A stretch of DNA of 39,898 bases. Origin: a bacterium (GTDB lineage Bacteria > Actinomycetota > Coriobacteriia > Coriobacteriales > CADBOM01). The DNA is taken from contig JAILQZ010000076.1 in assembly GCA_024698685.1 (NCBI GenBank), positions 1 to 39,898 on the forward strand, in the 5' to 3' direction. Below are positions 1 through 7,819 of the stretch, piece after piece (the stretch's first letter is position 1; each line of letters starts with the position of its first letter). The notes under the pieces are model-generated. The model was given only the letters and a program-made list of their open reading frames with translations, did no database searches and was not told the DNA's origin. A program made the position numbers and the translations under genes.

Positions 1-368
1 CCCATGCGCTTCATCGTTACGGAGAAGAGGTTGTAGGAGCCTCCGTAGATCGTGCTGGAGGAGACGATGTGGTCGCCTGCGCTTACGATGTTGAAGACCG
101 CGAGGAAGGTTGCTGCCATGCCGGTGGAGGTCAGGATCGCCGCGGTGCCGCCTTCGAGCTCGCAGATCCTCTGTGCCACCGCGTCGTTGGTGGGGTTAGA
201 GAGTCGCGTGTAGAAGTATCCCTCGTCCTCGAGCCTCATCAGGCTGGCGACCCTCTCGGCGTTGTCGTACTTAAACGTGGTGGACTGTACGATCGGCAGC
301 TGCCTCGGCTCGCCGTTGGCGGGCGTATATCCCGAGCGCACGCACTTCGTCTCGATATGCCTTTCCAT
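1..368 (-). CDS. Cys/Met metabolism PLP-dependent enzyme (O-acetylhomoserine sulfhydrylase / methionine gamma-lyase type), 3' end missing
   Basis: This gene is not in the ORF track because it runs off the left edge; I translated the minus strand. It begins MERHIETKCVRSGYTP at an ATG preceded by GGAGG at good spacing. About 122 residues are visible. They include the PIVQSTTF and FYTRLSNPTND segments and the GTAAILTSTGMAA loop that holds the PLP phosphate in this family. The lysine that binds PLP lies beyond the window. Family knowledge: these enzymes make or break carbon-sulfur bonds in homocysteine and methionine. The N-terminus looks most like O-acetylhomoserine sulfhydrylase (MetY) or methionine gamma-lyase; the two cannot be separated without the rest. 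It lies 55 nt downstream of a homocysteine methyltransferase-like gene on the same strand, so the two are probably one methionine-related operon. Confidence 0.85.
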   Translation of the reverse strand, partial: MERHIETKCVRSGYTPANGEPRQLPIVQSTTFKYDNAERVASLMRLEDEGYFYTRLSNPTNDAVAQRICELEGGTAAILTSTGMAATFLAVFNIVSAGDHIVSSSTIYGGSYNLFSVTMKRM

Positions 369-423
369 CGTGCCTCCTAATCGTCTAGTGGTTCCAACGA
401 TTCCAAATCAGTGAAATGCCGGC

Positions 424-1302
424 TCACCGCGCAACCACGTCGAGCCCGCCCACGGTGGCATAGATCGCTCCGATGCATGCTGGCGTGGCATTGCAGCAGG
501 CGCCGATGAACTGAACGCCCATCTCCCTGTAGAGCATCGCGCATCGGGCGACCTTGTCGATGGCGTTGCGGCGCTCGATCTTGCCCATGCCCTCGAGGTC
601 GAAGACATCGGGGGATACGAGAACCGGCAGCGTGGTGGTCTTGCATAGCCTACGCGCGTTGGGGACCATCTGCTCGCAATCGAGCCCGTGGTTCATGCCG
701 ATGACGCTCGCGCCGGCGCGCTCGAGTGCGGCCGCCGCATCCTCGATGGAGGTGCCGCAACCCACCATGTTGCCCTCGTCGTCGAAGGTGCAACTCACGA
801 ACAGGGGCAGGTTGCACGCGCTCTTAGCGGCGGAAATTGCGCAGATCGCATCCTCTATGCGCTCCATGGTCTCGATGTAGATCGCATCGGGCCTCTCGGA
901 AGCAAGCGCGGCGGCATGCTCGCGATACTGTTCGAAGGCGGCCTCGTACCCATCTCCGGAGAGGCTGTCGACGAGGATGCCGCAGGGGCCCATGTTGGCG
1001 AGTATGTGCTCGGGGGAGTTGGCGCCGGCCAGGCGAACGCCTTCGCGGTTGAGCTCGTCTGCCTTGTCATCTAGGCCATAGACGGCCAGCGCGCGCCGCG
1101 ATCCGCCGAAGGTGTTGCTGATGGCGCAGTGCGCACCAGCCATCTTGAAGAGCAGATGGTTGTTCTCGACGATCTCGGGTTCGAGCGCATTGAGAAGCTC
1201 GGGGCAGTCGTCGTCAGACACTCCCTGGCTGGAGAGCATCGCTGCGGTCCCGCCCTCCAAAACGAGCATATCCTTGCCAAAGCGCATAGCGATATCGGGC
1301 AT
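424..1302 (-). CDS. Homocysteine S-methyltransferase family protein (zinc/corrinoid-linked methyltransferase)
   Basis: The 292-residue protein is read from the ATG at 1302, which has AGGAGG just upstream; the longer ORF start at 1377 has no such site. Visible family features are the N-terminal VLEGGTAAML loop, ISNTFGGSRRAL near residue 65, and GACCNATPACIGAI near residue 268, whose two cysteines (269 and 270) are the usual zinc pair. Family knowledge: these TIM-barrel proteins bind homocysteine thiolate through three Cys ligands and transfer a methyl group to it. The first ligand normally sits in a GxNC motif; here the motif reads GMNH, with His205 in that place. The size fits a stand-alone Pfam S-methyl_trans barrel rather than full MetH, which also carries pterin and cobalamin domains. 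It could make methionine or be the methyltransferase unit of a corrinoid demethylase. It is probably co-transcribed with the downstream PLP enzyme. Confidence 0.8.
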   Translation of the reverse strand: MPDIAMRFGKDMLVLEGGTAAMLSSQGVSDDDCPELLNALEPEIVENNHLLFKMAGAHCAISNTFGGSRRALAVYGLDDKADELNREGVRLAGANSPEHILANMGPCGILVDSLSGDGYEAAFEQYREHAAALASERPDAIYIETMERIEDAICAISAAKSACNLPLFVSCTFDDEGNMVGCGTSIEDAAAALERAGASVIGMNHGLDCEQMVPNARRLCKTTTLPVLVSPDVFDLEGMGKIERRNAIDKVARCAMLYREMGVQFIGACCNATPACIGAIYATVGGLDVVAR

Positions 1303-1589
1303 GTTACCTCCTCTGGTTAGAGATTCGCACGTCTGGAGCCGCCCTGTCAATGGATTGCTGGCGACCCCGCTGTCCAATCGCCACGCGCGGTGCTAGGGAA
1401 GTTGCGCGCCGCTGATCGAACACCAGCTGGGAGCGCTTCGCAAACCCTCGCTTGTTCATTGCATGGATTCGCTGAAAGCTCAAGGTTCCTTTAAGGATTG
1501 TGAGCTATATTTGTTCCATGGCTCAGAGAGATTTTCATGCTTGCATTCGTGGCAATGCGAATGGGCTTCAAAGGTTAGGTTAGGCAAAA

Positions 1590-3059
1590 ATGGTTGAAGA
1601 CAGCAATGGTCAGAATGGATTCGGCGAGTTTCCAGGATCTGGCGACGGAGAAGGCCAGATTCGCTATGACATGTACACCGGAGAGCCTCTGACCACCGAC
1701 ATCGCTCCAAGCAGCGGAGCTTCGATGACACAGTCCGTCGGCGACGCGATCGCGGTGCCCGCTCCGCCAGAGCAGTCCGCCCTGGAGAGCCTCGACATGC
1801 CTGTTGCGCAGGAGGCCCCGGAGAGCGCTCCGCAGCCCGCTCAGAGCGCCAAGGAGAGGAAGGCGGCGGAGAAGGCCAGCGCCAAGGCAGCGAAAGCCGA
1901 GAAGAAGGCCTCCAAGCGCGGAATCGGCGGATTCGGGGCATTTCTGCTCGGGGTCTTCGGCGCCATCGTCGGCGCTGCAGTTGCCATCGGCGTCCTTTGG
2001 TGTACCGGCATGATCCACTTCGGCACCACCTCCAGCGGATCCGCGCAGCAGCAGGTCACCATCAACGCTAGCAGCGTCGACTCGAGTCTGCCCGAGGCAG
2101 TGGCGGCCAAGTCCTTGCCCTCGGTAGTCAGCATCGATGTTTACTCAAAGGCCCAAGGCAACCCGTATGGCCCCTTCGGCCCGATGTCCAGTAGCGGCGA
2201 TAGCGAGGCAGCGCCCACGCTGAGTTCTCTAGGCTCCGGAGTCATCATCGACCCCGACGGCTACATTCTCACCAACTATCATGTAATCGATGGCGGCTCG
2301 AAGTTCGTCATCCACTTCGATGACGATTCCAGCGCCGAGGCCAAGATCGTCGGTACCGATGAGTCCAGCGACCTCGCTGTGCTCAAGGTCGACAAGGAGG
2401 GTCTGATAGCCATCGACATCGCGGATTCCTCCACTGCAGTGGTGGGAGAGTGGGTCATGGCTATCGGCAGCCCGTTCGGCAACGACAAGTCTGTTTCGGC
2501 CGGCATCGTCTCGGCCCTCTACAGGTCCACATCGCTCGACTCGACCAATGGCACGTCCTTCTACATCAACATGATCCAGACCGACGCGGCCATCAATCCG
2601 GGCAACTCGGGTGGAGCGCTGGTAAATGCCGATGGCGCGCTTTTGGGCATCAACACGCTGATCGACTCCTACTCGGGCAGCTCCTCCGGCGTGGGCTTCG
2701 CGATCCCCAGCAACTACGCGATGAATATCGCCAGTCAGATCATCGAAAACGGCGAGGCTGCGCATCCGTATCTGGGCTGCACGCTCGGTACCGTCGACGC
2801 GAGCACCCGCGACTACTACAAGACCGATGCCGAGTACGGCGCCTATATCGGGGAGGTCATCAAGGGCAGCCCGGCTGAGAAGGCGGGCCTGCAAGCCGGC
2901 GACATCGTCATTGCATGCGACGGCAAGGACGTGACCAACTCCACCGAGCTGATCATCGACATCAGGGCGCACAACATCGGCGATACCATCAAGCTCACCG
3001 TTCTCAGGGGCAACGATGAGATCGAGATCGAAGCCGTGCTCGCCTCGGACAACGAGTAG
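1590..3059 (+). CDS. HtrA/DegP-type membrane-anchored serine protease with PDZ domain
   Basis: A 489-residue protein. Residues 1-110 are a Gly/Ala/Glu/Lys-rich, probably cytoplasmic tail. One membrane segment lies at about 113-137 (FGAFLLGVFGAIVGAAVAIG). The S1C protease domain follows with a complete triad: His231 in TNYHVIDGG, Asp261 in ESSDLAVLKV and Ser340 in NPGNSGGALV. A PDZ domain occupies roughly 393-485 (GSPAEKAGLQAGDIV). Length and order match Gram-positive HtrA/HtrB proteases, which sit in the membrane and degrade or refold damaged secreted proteins. The start is an ATG with only a weak ribosome site (GGTTAGG), so a slightly different start is possible. Its stop is 12 nt before the rlmH start, suggesting co-transcription. 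Confidence 0.93.
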   Translation: MVEDSNGQNGFGEFPGSGDGEGQIRYDMYTGEPLTTDIAPSSGASMTQSVGDAIAVPAPPEQSALESLDMPVAQEAPESAPQPAQSAKERKAAEKASAKAAKAEKKASKRGIGGFGAFLLGVFGAIVGAAVAIGVLWCTGMIHFGTTSSGSAQQQVTINASSVDSSLPEAVAAKSLPSVVSIDVYSKAQGNPYGPFGPMSSSGDSEAAPTLSSLGSGVIIDPDGYILTNYHVIDGGSKFVIHFDDDSSAEAKIVGTDESSDLAVLKVDKEGLIAIDIADSSTAVVGEWVMAIGSPFGNDKSVSAGIVSALYRSTSLDSTNGTSFYINMIQTDAAINPGNSGGALVNADGALLGINTLIDSYSGSSSGVGFAIPSNYAMNIASQIIENGEAAHPYLGCTLGTVDASTRDYYKTDAEYGAYIGEVIKGSPAEKAGLQAGDIVIACDGKDVTNSTELIIDIRAHNIGDTIKLTVLRGNDEIEIEAVLASDNE

Positions 3060-3071
3060 CGGAGGCAGCAG

Positions 3072-3542
3072 TTGAAGATCACCGTCATCGCGGTAGGCAA
3101 GCTCAAGGAGACCTTCTGGAAGGAGGCGTGCGGCGAATATGCCAAGCGCCTCCGCCGTTACGTTCCGCTTGAGATCATCGAGCTCGACGACATCGATCCC
3201 GACAAGCACGGCGGCCCAACATACGCTCGCGAGCTAGAAGCCGCGGCCATCGTGAAGAGCATCCCGCGCGACTCCCGCATCATCTGCCTGGACAGGCAGG
3301 GAAAGCAGCTGGATAGCGAGGGCTTCGCCGACCTCGTCGCCAACGCGGGCACCTCGGGCTGCAAAAACCTCGTCTTCATAATCGGTGGGCCCACAGGCCT
3401 CGACATCTCGCTGATGGAGAGCGCCAGCATGCGCCTCTCGTTCGGCAAGATCACGCTCCCGCACAATCTCGCCCGCGTCGTGCTGCTCGAGCAGATCTAC
3501 CGCGCGCACCGCATTATCAGAGGCGAGCCGTACCATAAGTAG
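3072..3542 (+). CDS. rlmH: 23S rRNA (pseudouridine1915-N3)-methyltransferase RlmH
   Basis: A 156-residue protein starting at TTG (read as Met), with GGAGG 7 nt upstream. It opens MKITVIAVGKLKE and has the SPOUT-class SAM-binding loop as FIIGGPTGLD near residue 100. It ends with the typical ITLPHNLARVVLLEQIYRA...GEPYHK tail, which shapes the knotted SAM site. Length is the family norm. RlmH methylates pseudouridine 1915 in helix 69 of 23S rRNA once 70S ribosomes form. It sits tightly behind the HtrA gene and 30 nt before pcrA. The rare start codon may lower its translation relative to its neighbours. Confidence 0.96.
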   Translation: MKITVIAVGKLKETFWKEACGEYAKRLRRYVPLEIIELDDIDPDKHGGPTYARELEAAAIVKSIPRDSRIICLDRQGKQLDSEGFADLVANAGTSGCKNLVFIIGGPTGLDISLMESASMRLSFGKITLPHNLARVVLLEQIYRAHRIIRGEPYHK

Positions 3543-3572
3543 GCTTCCGTTTAGCTGACCTTCAGGGGGACC

Positions 3573-5903
3573 ATGGCGCTGAACATCGACGATCTGAACG
3601 AGGCGCAAGCCGAGGTAGTGAAGACCACGCATGGCCCGCTGCTCGTCCTTGCTGGGGCGGGAAGCGGCAAGACGCGCGCGCTGACCTATCGCATCGCACA
3701 TCTCATCCACGACGTGGGCGTTTCGCCTTACCAGATCCTCGCCATCACCTTCACCAACAAGGCCGCTGCCGAGATGCGCAGCAGGCTCTTCGACCTCGTC
3801 GGCCCGATGCGGGGGATGTGGGTCCTCACATTCCACTCGCTGTGCGCCCGCATGCTGCGCATCGATGCCGACCGGGTCGGCTTCACCTCGAGCTTCACGA
3901 TCTACGACGATGATGACCAGAAGCGCCTGATGAGGGAGATCTACGCGCAGCTTGACATCAATCCCAAGATGTTTCCGATACAGGCTGTGCGCGGCAAGAT
4001 CTCCGACGCCAAGAACGAGCTGATCACGGCGGAGGAATACGTCGACATGATGCACGTCAACCCGGTCGAGAAGGCCGCGGCCAAGGTGTATCCGATCTAT
4101 TCCGAGCGTCTGAAGCGCGCCAACGCGATGGATTTCGATGACCTGCTGCTCTATGCATATCTGCTGCTAAAGGACAACCCCGATGTGCTCGAGGGCTATC
4201 AGGAGCGCTTCACCTTCATATCGGTTGACGAGTACCAAGACACAAACCATGCGCAGTACGAGATCACCAAGCTGCTCGCCTCGAAGTACCGCAACCTGAT
4301 GGTCGTCGGCGACGATGACCAGTCGATCTACTCGTGGCGCGGCGCGGACATCCAGAACATCCTGAGCTTCGAGAGCGACTATCCCGATGCGAAGGTGGTC
4401 AAGCTCGAGCAGAACTACAGGTCGACAGACACGATCCTCAAGGCCGCCAACGAGGTGATTTCGAACAACGAGAACCGCAAGCCCAAGCGTCTCTTCACCA
4501 AGGGCGATGAGGGTGACAAGATTGACATCTACCTTGCAAGCGACGAACGCGACGAGGGACGATGGATCGCCTCCGAGATAGAGAAGGGCGTGCTGCTGGG
4601 AGCGAAGTACTCCGATTACGCGGTTTTCTACCGCACAAACGCGCAGTCGCGCTCTCTCGAGGACATGTTCCTGCGCGCCGGCATCCCGTACGAGATCGTC
4701 GGTGGAACGCGCTTCTTCGAGCGCGCCGAGATCCGCGACGTGATGGCCTATCTCAGCCTTGTCGTCAACCCGGCCGACGACATCTCGGCAAAGCGCATCA
4801 TCAACACGCCGCGCCGCTCGATCGGAAAGGCTACCGTGCAGGCGATCGAGGTGAGGGCAGCCGAGGACGGCCTGACCTTCATGGAGGCGCTGAGAGCCTC
4901 GCTGGTGCTCGACGATTTCCCCGCTCGCACGAAGAACGCGCTGGCGGCCTTCGACGCGATGATAGAGGAGGTCCGCGCCTATACGGGTTCGATGCGCGAC
5001 GTGGTGGAGATGATCGTCGAGAAGACCGGGCTGATGCAATACCTCGAAGAGCAGAAGACGCCGGAGGCACAGAGCCGCGTCGAGAACATCAAGGAGTTCT
5101 TCGGTGTTGTCTCGGAGTATGAGGAGACGCACGAGGACGAGGGGGAGAGCTGGGAGCCCGAGCCGGGGGATGAAGCCGCGGAGGTGCCCGAAGCCGAGCC
5201 CGAGGATGATGGCCTCGGAACCGCCCAGCGGATGCTGGTGCCGCTGATGGAGTGGCTCTCTCTGCGCACCGACCTCGATTCGCTCGACGATTCCGACTCC
5301 TTCGTCACTCTGATGACCGTCCACTCCGCCAAGGGCCTTGAGTTCCCGTACGTCTTCCTCGCTGGCATGGAGGATGGCATCTTCCCGCATATGAACTCGA
5401 TGTTCGAGAAATCTGGCCTGGAGGAGGAGCGCCGCCTGGCGTATGTTGCGATCACGCGCGCCAAGAAGCGCCTCTCGATCATCTGCTGCCAGCACAGGAG
5501 CCTCTACGGAAACACCACGAGCTATCCGAAGAGCCGATTCGTGCAGGAGATTCCCGACGAGTGCGTCAGCGTCGCTGGCATAGGCAGCTCGGGTTATTCG
5601 GGCACCGGGCGCGAGAAGCGAGGCAGCCGCAAGGGAATCTACGGTTCCGGCACGCGCTACGAGCGCGGTGAACCACAGCGCACCCACAGAACCGCCGCCA
5701 CCGCGGACAATCTGCTCGGCTCGAGCAGCTCGCGCAGAGAGCGCGGCAGCGACTTCTCCGTGGGCGACAAGGTCGACCACAAGGTCTTCGGCAGGGGTGT
5801 CGTGGTCAAGGTCGAGGGCGATGCGCTCTCCGTCGAGTTCGAGAGGACCGGGGAGACAAAGCGCCTGCTCGCTGGACTCGCTCCGATCGTCAAGATCCAG
5901 TAG
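3573..5903 (+). CDS. pcrA: ATP-dependent 3'-5' DNA helicase PcrA/UvrD
   Basis: A 776-residue superfamily 1 helicase with an ATG start and an AGGGGG site upstream. Motifs are in order: Walker A AGAGSGKT (residues 27-34), motif II VDEYQDT, motif III DDDQSIYSWRGA, motif IV QNYRST, motif V TVHSAKGLEF and motif VI RRLAYVAITRAKKRL. The C-terminal tail is basic and ends in a Tudor-like segment (FSVGDKVDHKVFGRGVV) that in PcrA binds RNA polymerase. An acidic stretch, roughly residues 518-545, interrupts the 2B region and is richer in Glu/Asp than usual. PcrA acts in repair, plasmid replication and removal of RecA or stalled polymerase. It is probably co-transcribed with rlmH and ends just before a convergent permease gene. 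Confidence 0.96.
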   Translation: MALNIDDLNEAQAEVVKTTHGPLLVLAGAGSGKTRALTYRIAHLIHDVGVSPYQILAITFTNKAAAEMRSRLFDLVGPMRGMWVLTFHSLCARMLRIDADRVGFTSSFTIYDDDDQKRLMREIYAQLDINPKMFPIQAVRGKISDAKNELITAEEYVDMMHVNPVEKAAAKVYPIYSERLKRANAMDFDDLLLYAYLLLKDNPDVLEGYQERFTFISVDEYQDTNHAQYEITKLLASKYRNLMVVGDDDQSIYSWRGADIQNILSFESDYPDAKVVKLEQNYRSTDTILKAANEVISNNENRKPKRLFTKGDEGDKIDIYLASDERDEGRWIASEIEKGVLLGAKYSDYAVFYRTNAQSRSLEDMFLRAGIPYEIVGGTRFFERAEIRDVMAYLSLVVNPADDISAKRIINTPRRSIGKATVQAIEVRAAEDGLTFMEALRASLVLDDFPARTKNALAAFDAMIEEVRAYTGSMRDVVEMIVEKTGLMQYLEEQKTPEAQSRVENIKEFFGVVSEYEETHEDEGESWEPEPGDEAAEVPEAEPEDDGLGTAQRMLVPLMEWLSLRTDLDSLDDSDSFVTLMTVHSAKGLEFPYVFLAGMEDGIFPHMNSMFEKSGLEEERRLAYVAITRAKKRLSIICCQHRSLYGNTTSYPKSRFVQEIPDECVSVAGIGSSGYSGTGREKRGSRKGIYGSGTRYERGEPQRTHRTAATADNLLGSSSSRRERGSDFSVGDKVDHKVFGRGVVVKVEGDALSVEFERTGETKRLLAGLAPIVKIQ

Positions 5904-5937
5904 CGGGGGAGAACGGCAGAGTAGGGGCGATCTAACC

Positions 5938-6744
5938 CTACTGCGCCCTTGCGAAGAAGGTCACGAGGCCAATCGCGATCAGCAGTCCGTAGATGAACTT
6001 CAGGAACCGCTCCTGCGACATCTTCTTCTGCAGGTATTGGCCGATCACCGTTGCGATGACCGAGACCGGGATGCAGATCAGCACGATCTGGACGACTTCG
6101 GGAGTGTAGTGCCCGAGGTAGATTGCGACCATAGCGTAGATGAAGTTCAGGATCGTCCAGACCATCGAGAGCGTTGCGCGGAACTGCTGCTTGTCCTCGA
6201 TTTTCTGCACCGCGTAGACCGCGAGGAATGCGCCACCGCAGACCAGCATGCCCTGGATGACGCCGGCGATGGCCAGCACGATGTAGAGCAGCCAGTCGGG
6301 CAGCTTTCGCTTCTTGGGCAGGAACAGGTAGTAGCAGCCGATCAGCACCGTGGTGGTGGCGTAGACCTTCAGCAGCGCGTTGGCGGGGATCATGCGGTCG
6401 AGCCAGATGCCGACGAACATGAAGGAGCCCATGACCAGGCAGATCTTGCCGAGTTCCCTCCAATTGATGCTCTTGATGTTGACGAACGCGACCATTCCGC
6501 ATGCGAGGCAGCCCATCGCGTTGAGGATGGCAACCGAGCTGCCGACGCCGAGGAAGATCGTGCCCACCGGCATCGCGAAGATGTTGCCGGCGAATCCGGT
6601 AATCGCCTGGATTGTGTAGGCGATGAAGAAGGTCGATATGAAGGCGATCTTACCCCACACGGCGCTGGACCTCGTTTTTCCCTGACAGTCGCGCAATCTT
6701 GCATCCATATGCACGAAATGCACGGTATATGCAATCTGGCGCAT
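5938..6744 (-). CDS. TauE/SafE family membrane permease (DUF81)
   Basis: Up to 268 residues and strongly hydrophobic, with about eight membrane segments. One is FISTFFIAYTIQAITGFAGN; others include IFLGVGSSVAILNAMGCLACGMVAF, the region around FMFVGIWLDRMI, and IVLAIAGVIQGMLVCGGAFLAVY. Two similar halves and the glycine-rich GFAGN and QGMLVCGGAF turns are typical of TauE/SafE proteins. Family knowledge: these export or import small anions such as sulfite, sulfoacetate or organic acids. The substrate here is not evident. The start is uncertain: the ATG at 6744 lacks a clear ribosome site, and the in-frame MDARLRD at about 6708 is an alternative. It converges on pcrA with only 34 nt between the stops. 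Confidence 0.82.
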   Translation of the reverse strand: MRQIAYTVHFVHMDARLRDCQGKTRSSAVWGKIAFISTFFIAYTIQAITGFAGNIFAMPVGTIFLGVGSSVAILNAMGCLACGMVAFVNIKSINWRELGKICLVMGSFMFVGIWLDRMIPANALLKVYATTTVLIGCYYLFLPKKRKLPDWLLYIVLAIAGVIQGMLVCGGAFLAVYAVQKIEDKQQFRATLSMVWTILNFIYAMVAIYLGHYTPEVVQIVLICIPVSVIATVIGQYLQKKMSQERFLKFIYGLLIAIGLVTFFARAQ

Positions 6745-6880
6745 GAAAGCACGCGCACGCGATCGCCTGTTGAGTATGGTAGCGAAAACGCTTCAAATCC
6801 AGCGGTTTTATCCATTATCTGCATTCAGCGAAAAGTGAACGGCATTGCCGCTTTAGCTATGCAGCGCGCCTGTTTGCGAA

Positions 6881-6886
6881 TATAAT
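6881..6886 (+). promoter_or_regulatory. Candidate -10 box for the rubrerythrin gene
   Basis: A perfect TATAAT lies 40 nt before the rubrerythrin start, in an AT-rich gap between divergent genes. No good -35 match is seen at 16-18 nt spacing, so this is a tentative promoter assignment. Confidence 0.35.
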
Positions 6887-6925
6887 CTAACGATGTACCA
6901 AGAGCCTTTAGACAAAGGAGGAGAA

Positions 6926-7483
6926 ATGAAATTCGTATGTCCAGTTTGCGGTTACGTCGAGGAGTATGATGGCGACGAGCTGCCCGCCGATTTCGTGTGT
7001 CCACAGTGCAAGGTTCCCGGCAGCCGCTTCCTCAAGCAGGCTGACGAGCTCACTTGGGCTGCCGAGCATGTTGTAGGCGTCGGCAAGGTCGAGGGCGTCC
7101 CCGAGGACATCATCGCCGACCTGCGCAGCAACTACGAGGGCGAGTGCACCGAGGTTGGAATGTACCTCGCAATGGCGCGCGTCGCGTTCCGTGAGGGATA
7201 TCCCGAGATCGGCCTCTATTGGGAGAAGGCAGCCTACGAGGAGGCAGAGCATGCCGCCAAGTTCGCCGAGCTCCTCGGCGAGGTCGTCACCGACTCCACC
7301 AAGAAGAACCTCGAGATGCGCGTTGAGGCCGAAAACGGCGCAACCGCCGGCAAGACCGACCTTGCCAAGCGCGCCAAGGCCCTCAACCTCGATGCCATCC
7401 ACGACACCGTCCACGAGATGGCTCGCGACGAGGCCCGTCACGGCAAGGCCTTCAAGGGACTGCTCGACAGGTACTTCGGCTAA
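6926..7483 (+). CDS. Rubrerythrin with N-terminal rubredoxin domain (reverse rubrerythrin type)
   Basis: The 185-residue protein starts at the ATG after AAAGGAGGAGAA; the ORF-track start 33 nt upstream lacks this site. Residues 2-36 form a rubredoxin-like iron site, CPVCGY...CPQCKVPG. Residues 55-185 form a ferritin-like four-helix diiron domain with [27 protein letters not shown] and DEARHGKAF. In classical rubrerythrin the rubredoxin part is C-terminal; here it is N-terminal, as in the reverse rubrerythrins of anaerobes. Such proteins reduce hydrogen peroxide and/or oxygen using electrons from NADH-linked partners, protecting anaerobes in the cytoplasm. It appears to be a single-gene unit, with its own candidate promoter and a strong terminator. 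Confidence 0.93.
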   Translation: MKFVCPVCGYVEEYDGDELPADFVCPQCKVPGSRFLKQADELTWAAEHVVGVGKVEGVPEDIIADLRSNYEGECTEVGMYLAMARVAFREGYPEIGLYWEKAAYEEAEHAAKFAELLGEVVTDSTKKNLEMRVEAENGATAGKTDLAKRAKALNLDAIHDTVHEMARDEARHGKAFKGLLDRYFG

Positions 7484-7531
7484 GAGCGCCACAAGGTCAT
7501 CCGCGCTCCACGGCGACTAGTGCCAAGCCGC

Positions 7532-7566
7532 TCCGCCCTCCCCAAGTCGGGGAGGGCGGATTTTTT
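7532..7566 (+). terminator. Rho-independent terminator of the rubrerythrin gene
   Basis: A perfect 12-bp stem TCCGCCCTCCCC / GGGGAGGGCGGA with a 5-nt loop is followed directly by TTTTTT. It lies 48 nt after the rubrerythrin stop. Confidence 0.93.
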
Positions 7567-7630
7567 CCAGCGCATCTTGGAAAACCGAGGCGTCCGGTGC
7601 TGCGCGGCGAAAAGCCCATGGATCAAGTTT

Positions 7631-7647
7631 CAACTTATGCTAAGTTG
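7631..7647. promoter_or_regulatory. Candidate operator: 17-nt palindrome upstream of the flavoenzyme gene
   Basis: CAACTTA-TGC-TAAGTTG is a perfect 7-bp inverted repeat in the 250-nt gap between the rubrerythrin terminator and the flavoenzyme start. A -10-like TACAAT lies at 7740-7745, and a second short palindrome (GTGCA-CTA-TGCAC) lies at 7774-7786. The symmetry fits a dimeric repressor site; no regulator gene is adjacent, so the binding protein is unknown. Nothing else is seen in this gap. Confidence 0.4.
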
Positions 7648-7819
7648 GCGCGCCTCTCGCGGATTCGCGTTTGCAGCCCCTAAATCGCAGAAATATCAAT
7701 GCGCGCGATATTTACTGTTTCCAATCGTTCTCAACACGCTACAATTAGCGTAAGGAAGTTAGCGCTTCGATGGGTGCACTATGCACTCAGTCCTAGAGTC
7801 TTGTATGAAGGAGGATTAA

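Noticed and set aside
4167-5780. 537-residue minus-strand ORF
   Set aside because: Antisense shadow of pcrA with a low-complexity Val/Leu/Arg/Asp-rich product.
5920-5942. AGTAGGG/CCCTACT inverted repeat between convergent pcrA and TauE/SafE genes
   Set aside because: Short 7-bp stem with no T tract on either strand, and it overlaps the permease stop; not enough to call a terminator.
5668-6885. 405-residue plus-strand ORF
   Set aside because: Overlaps the end of pcrA out of frame and lies antisense to the TauE/SafE gene; His/Asp/Arg-rich low complexity.
7520-7753. 77-residue plus-strand ORF after rubrerythrin
   Set aside because: Starts just before and reads through the strong terminator at 7532-7566, and has no family features.
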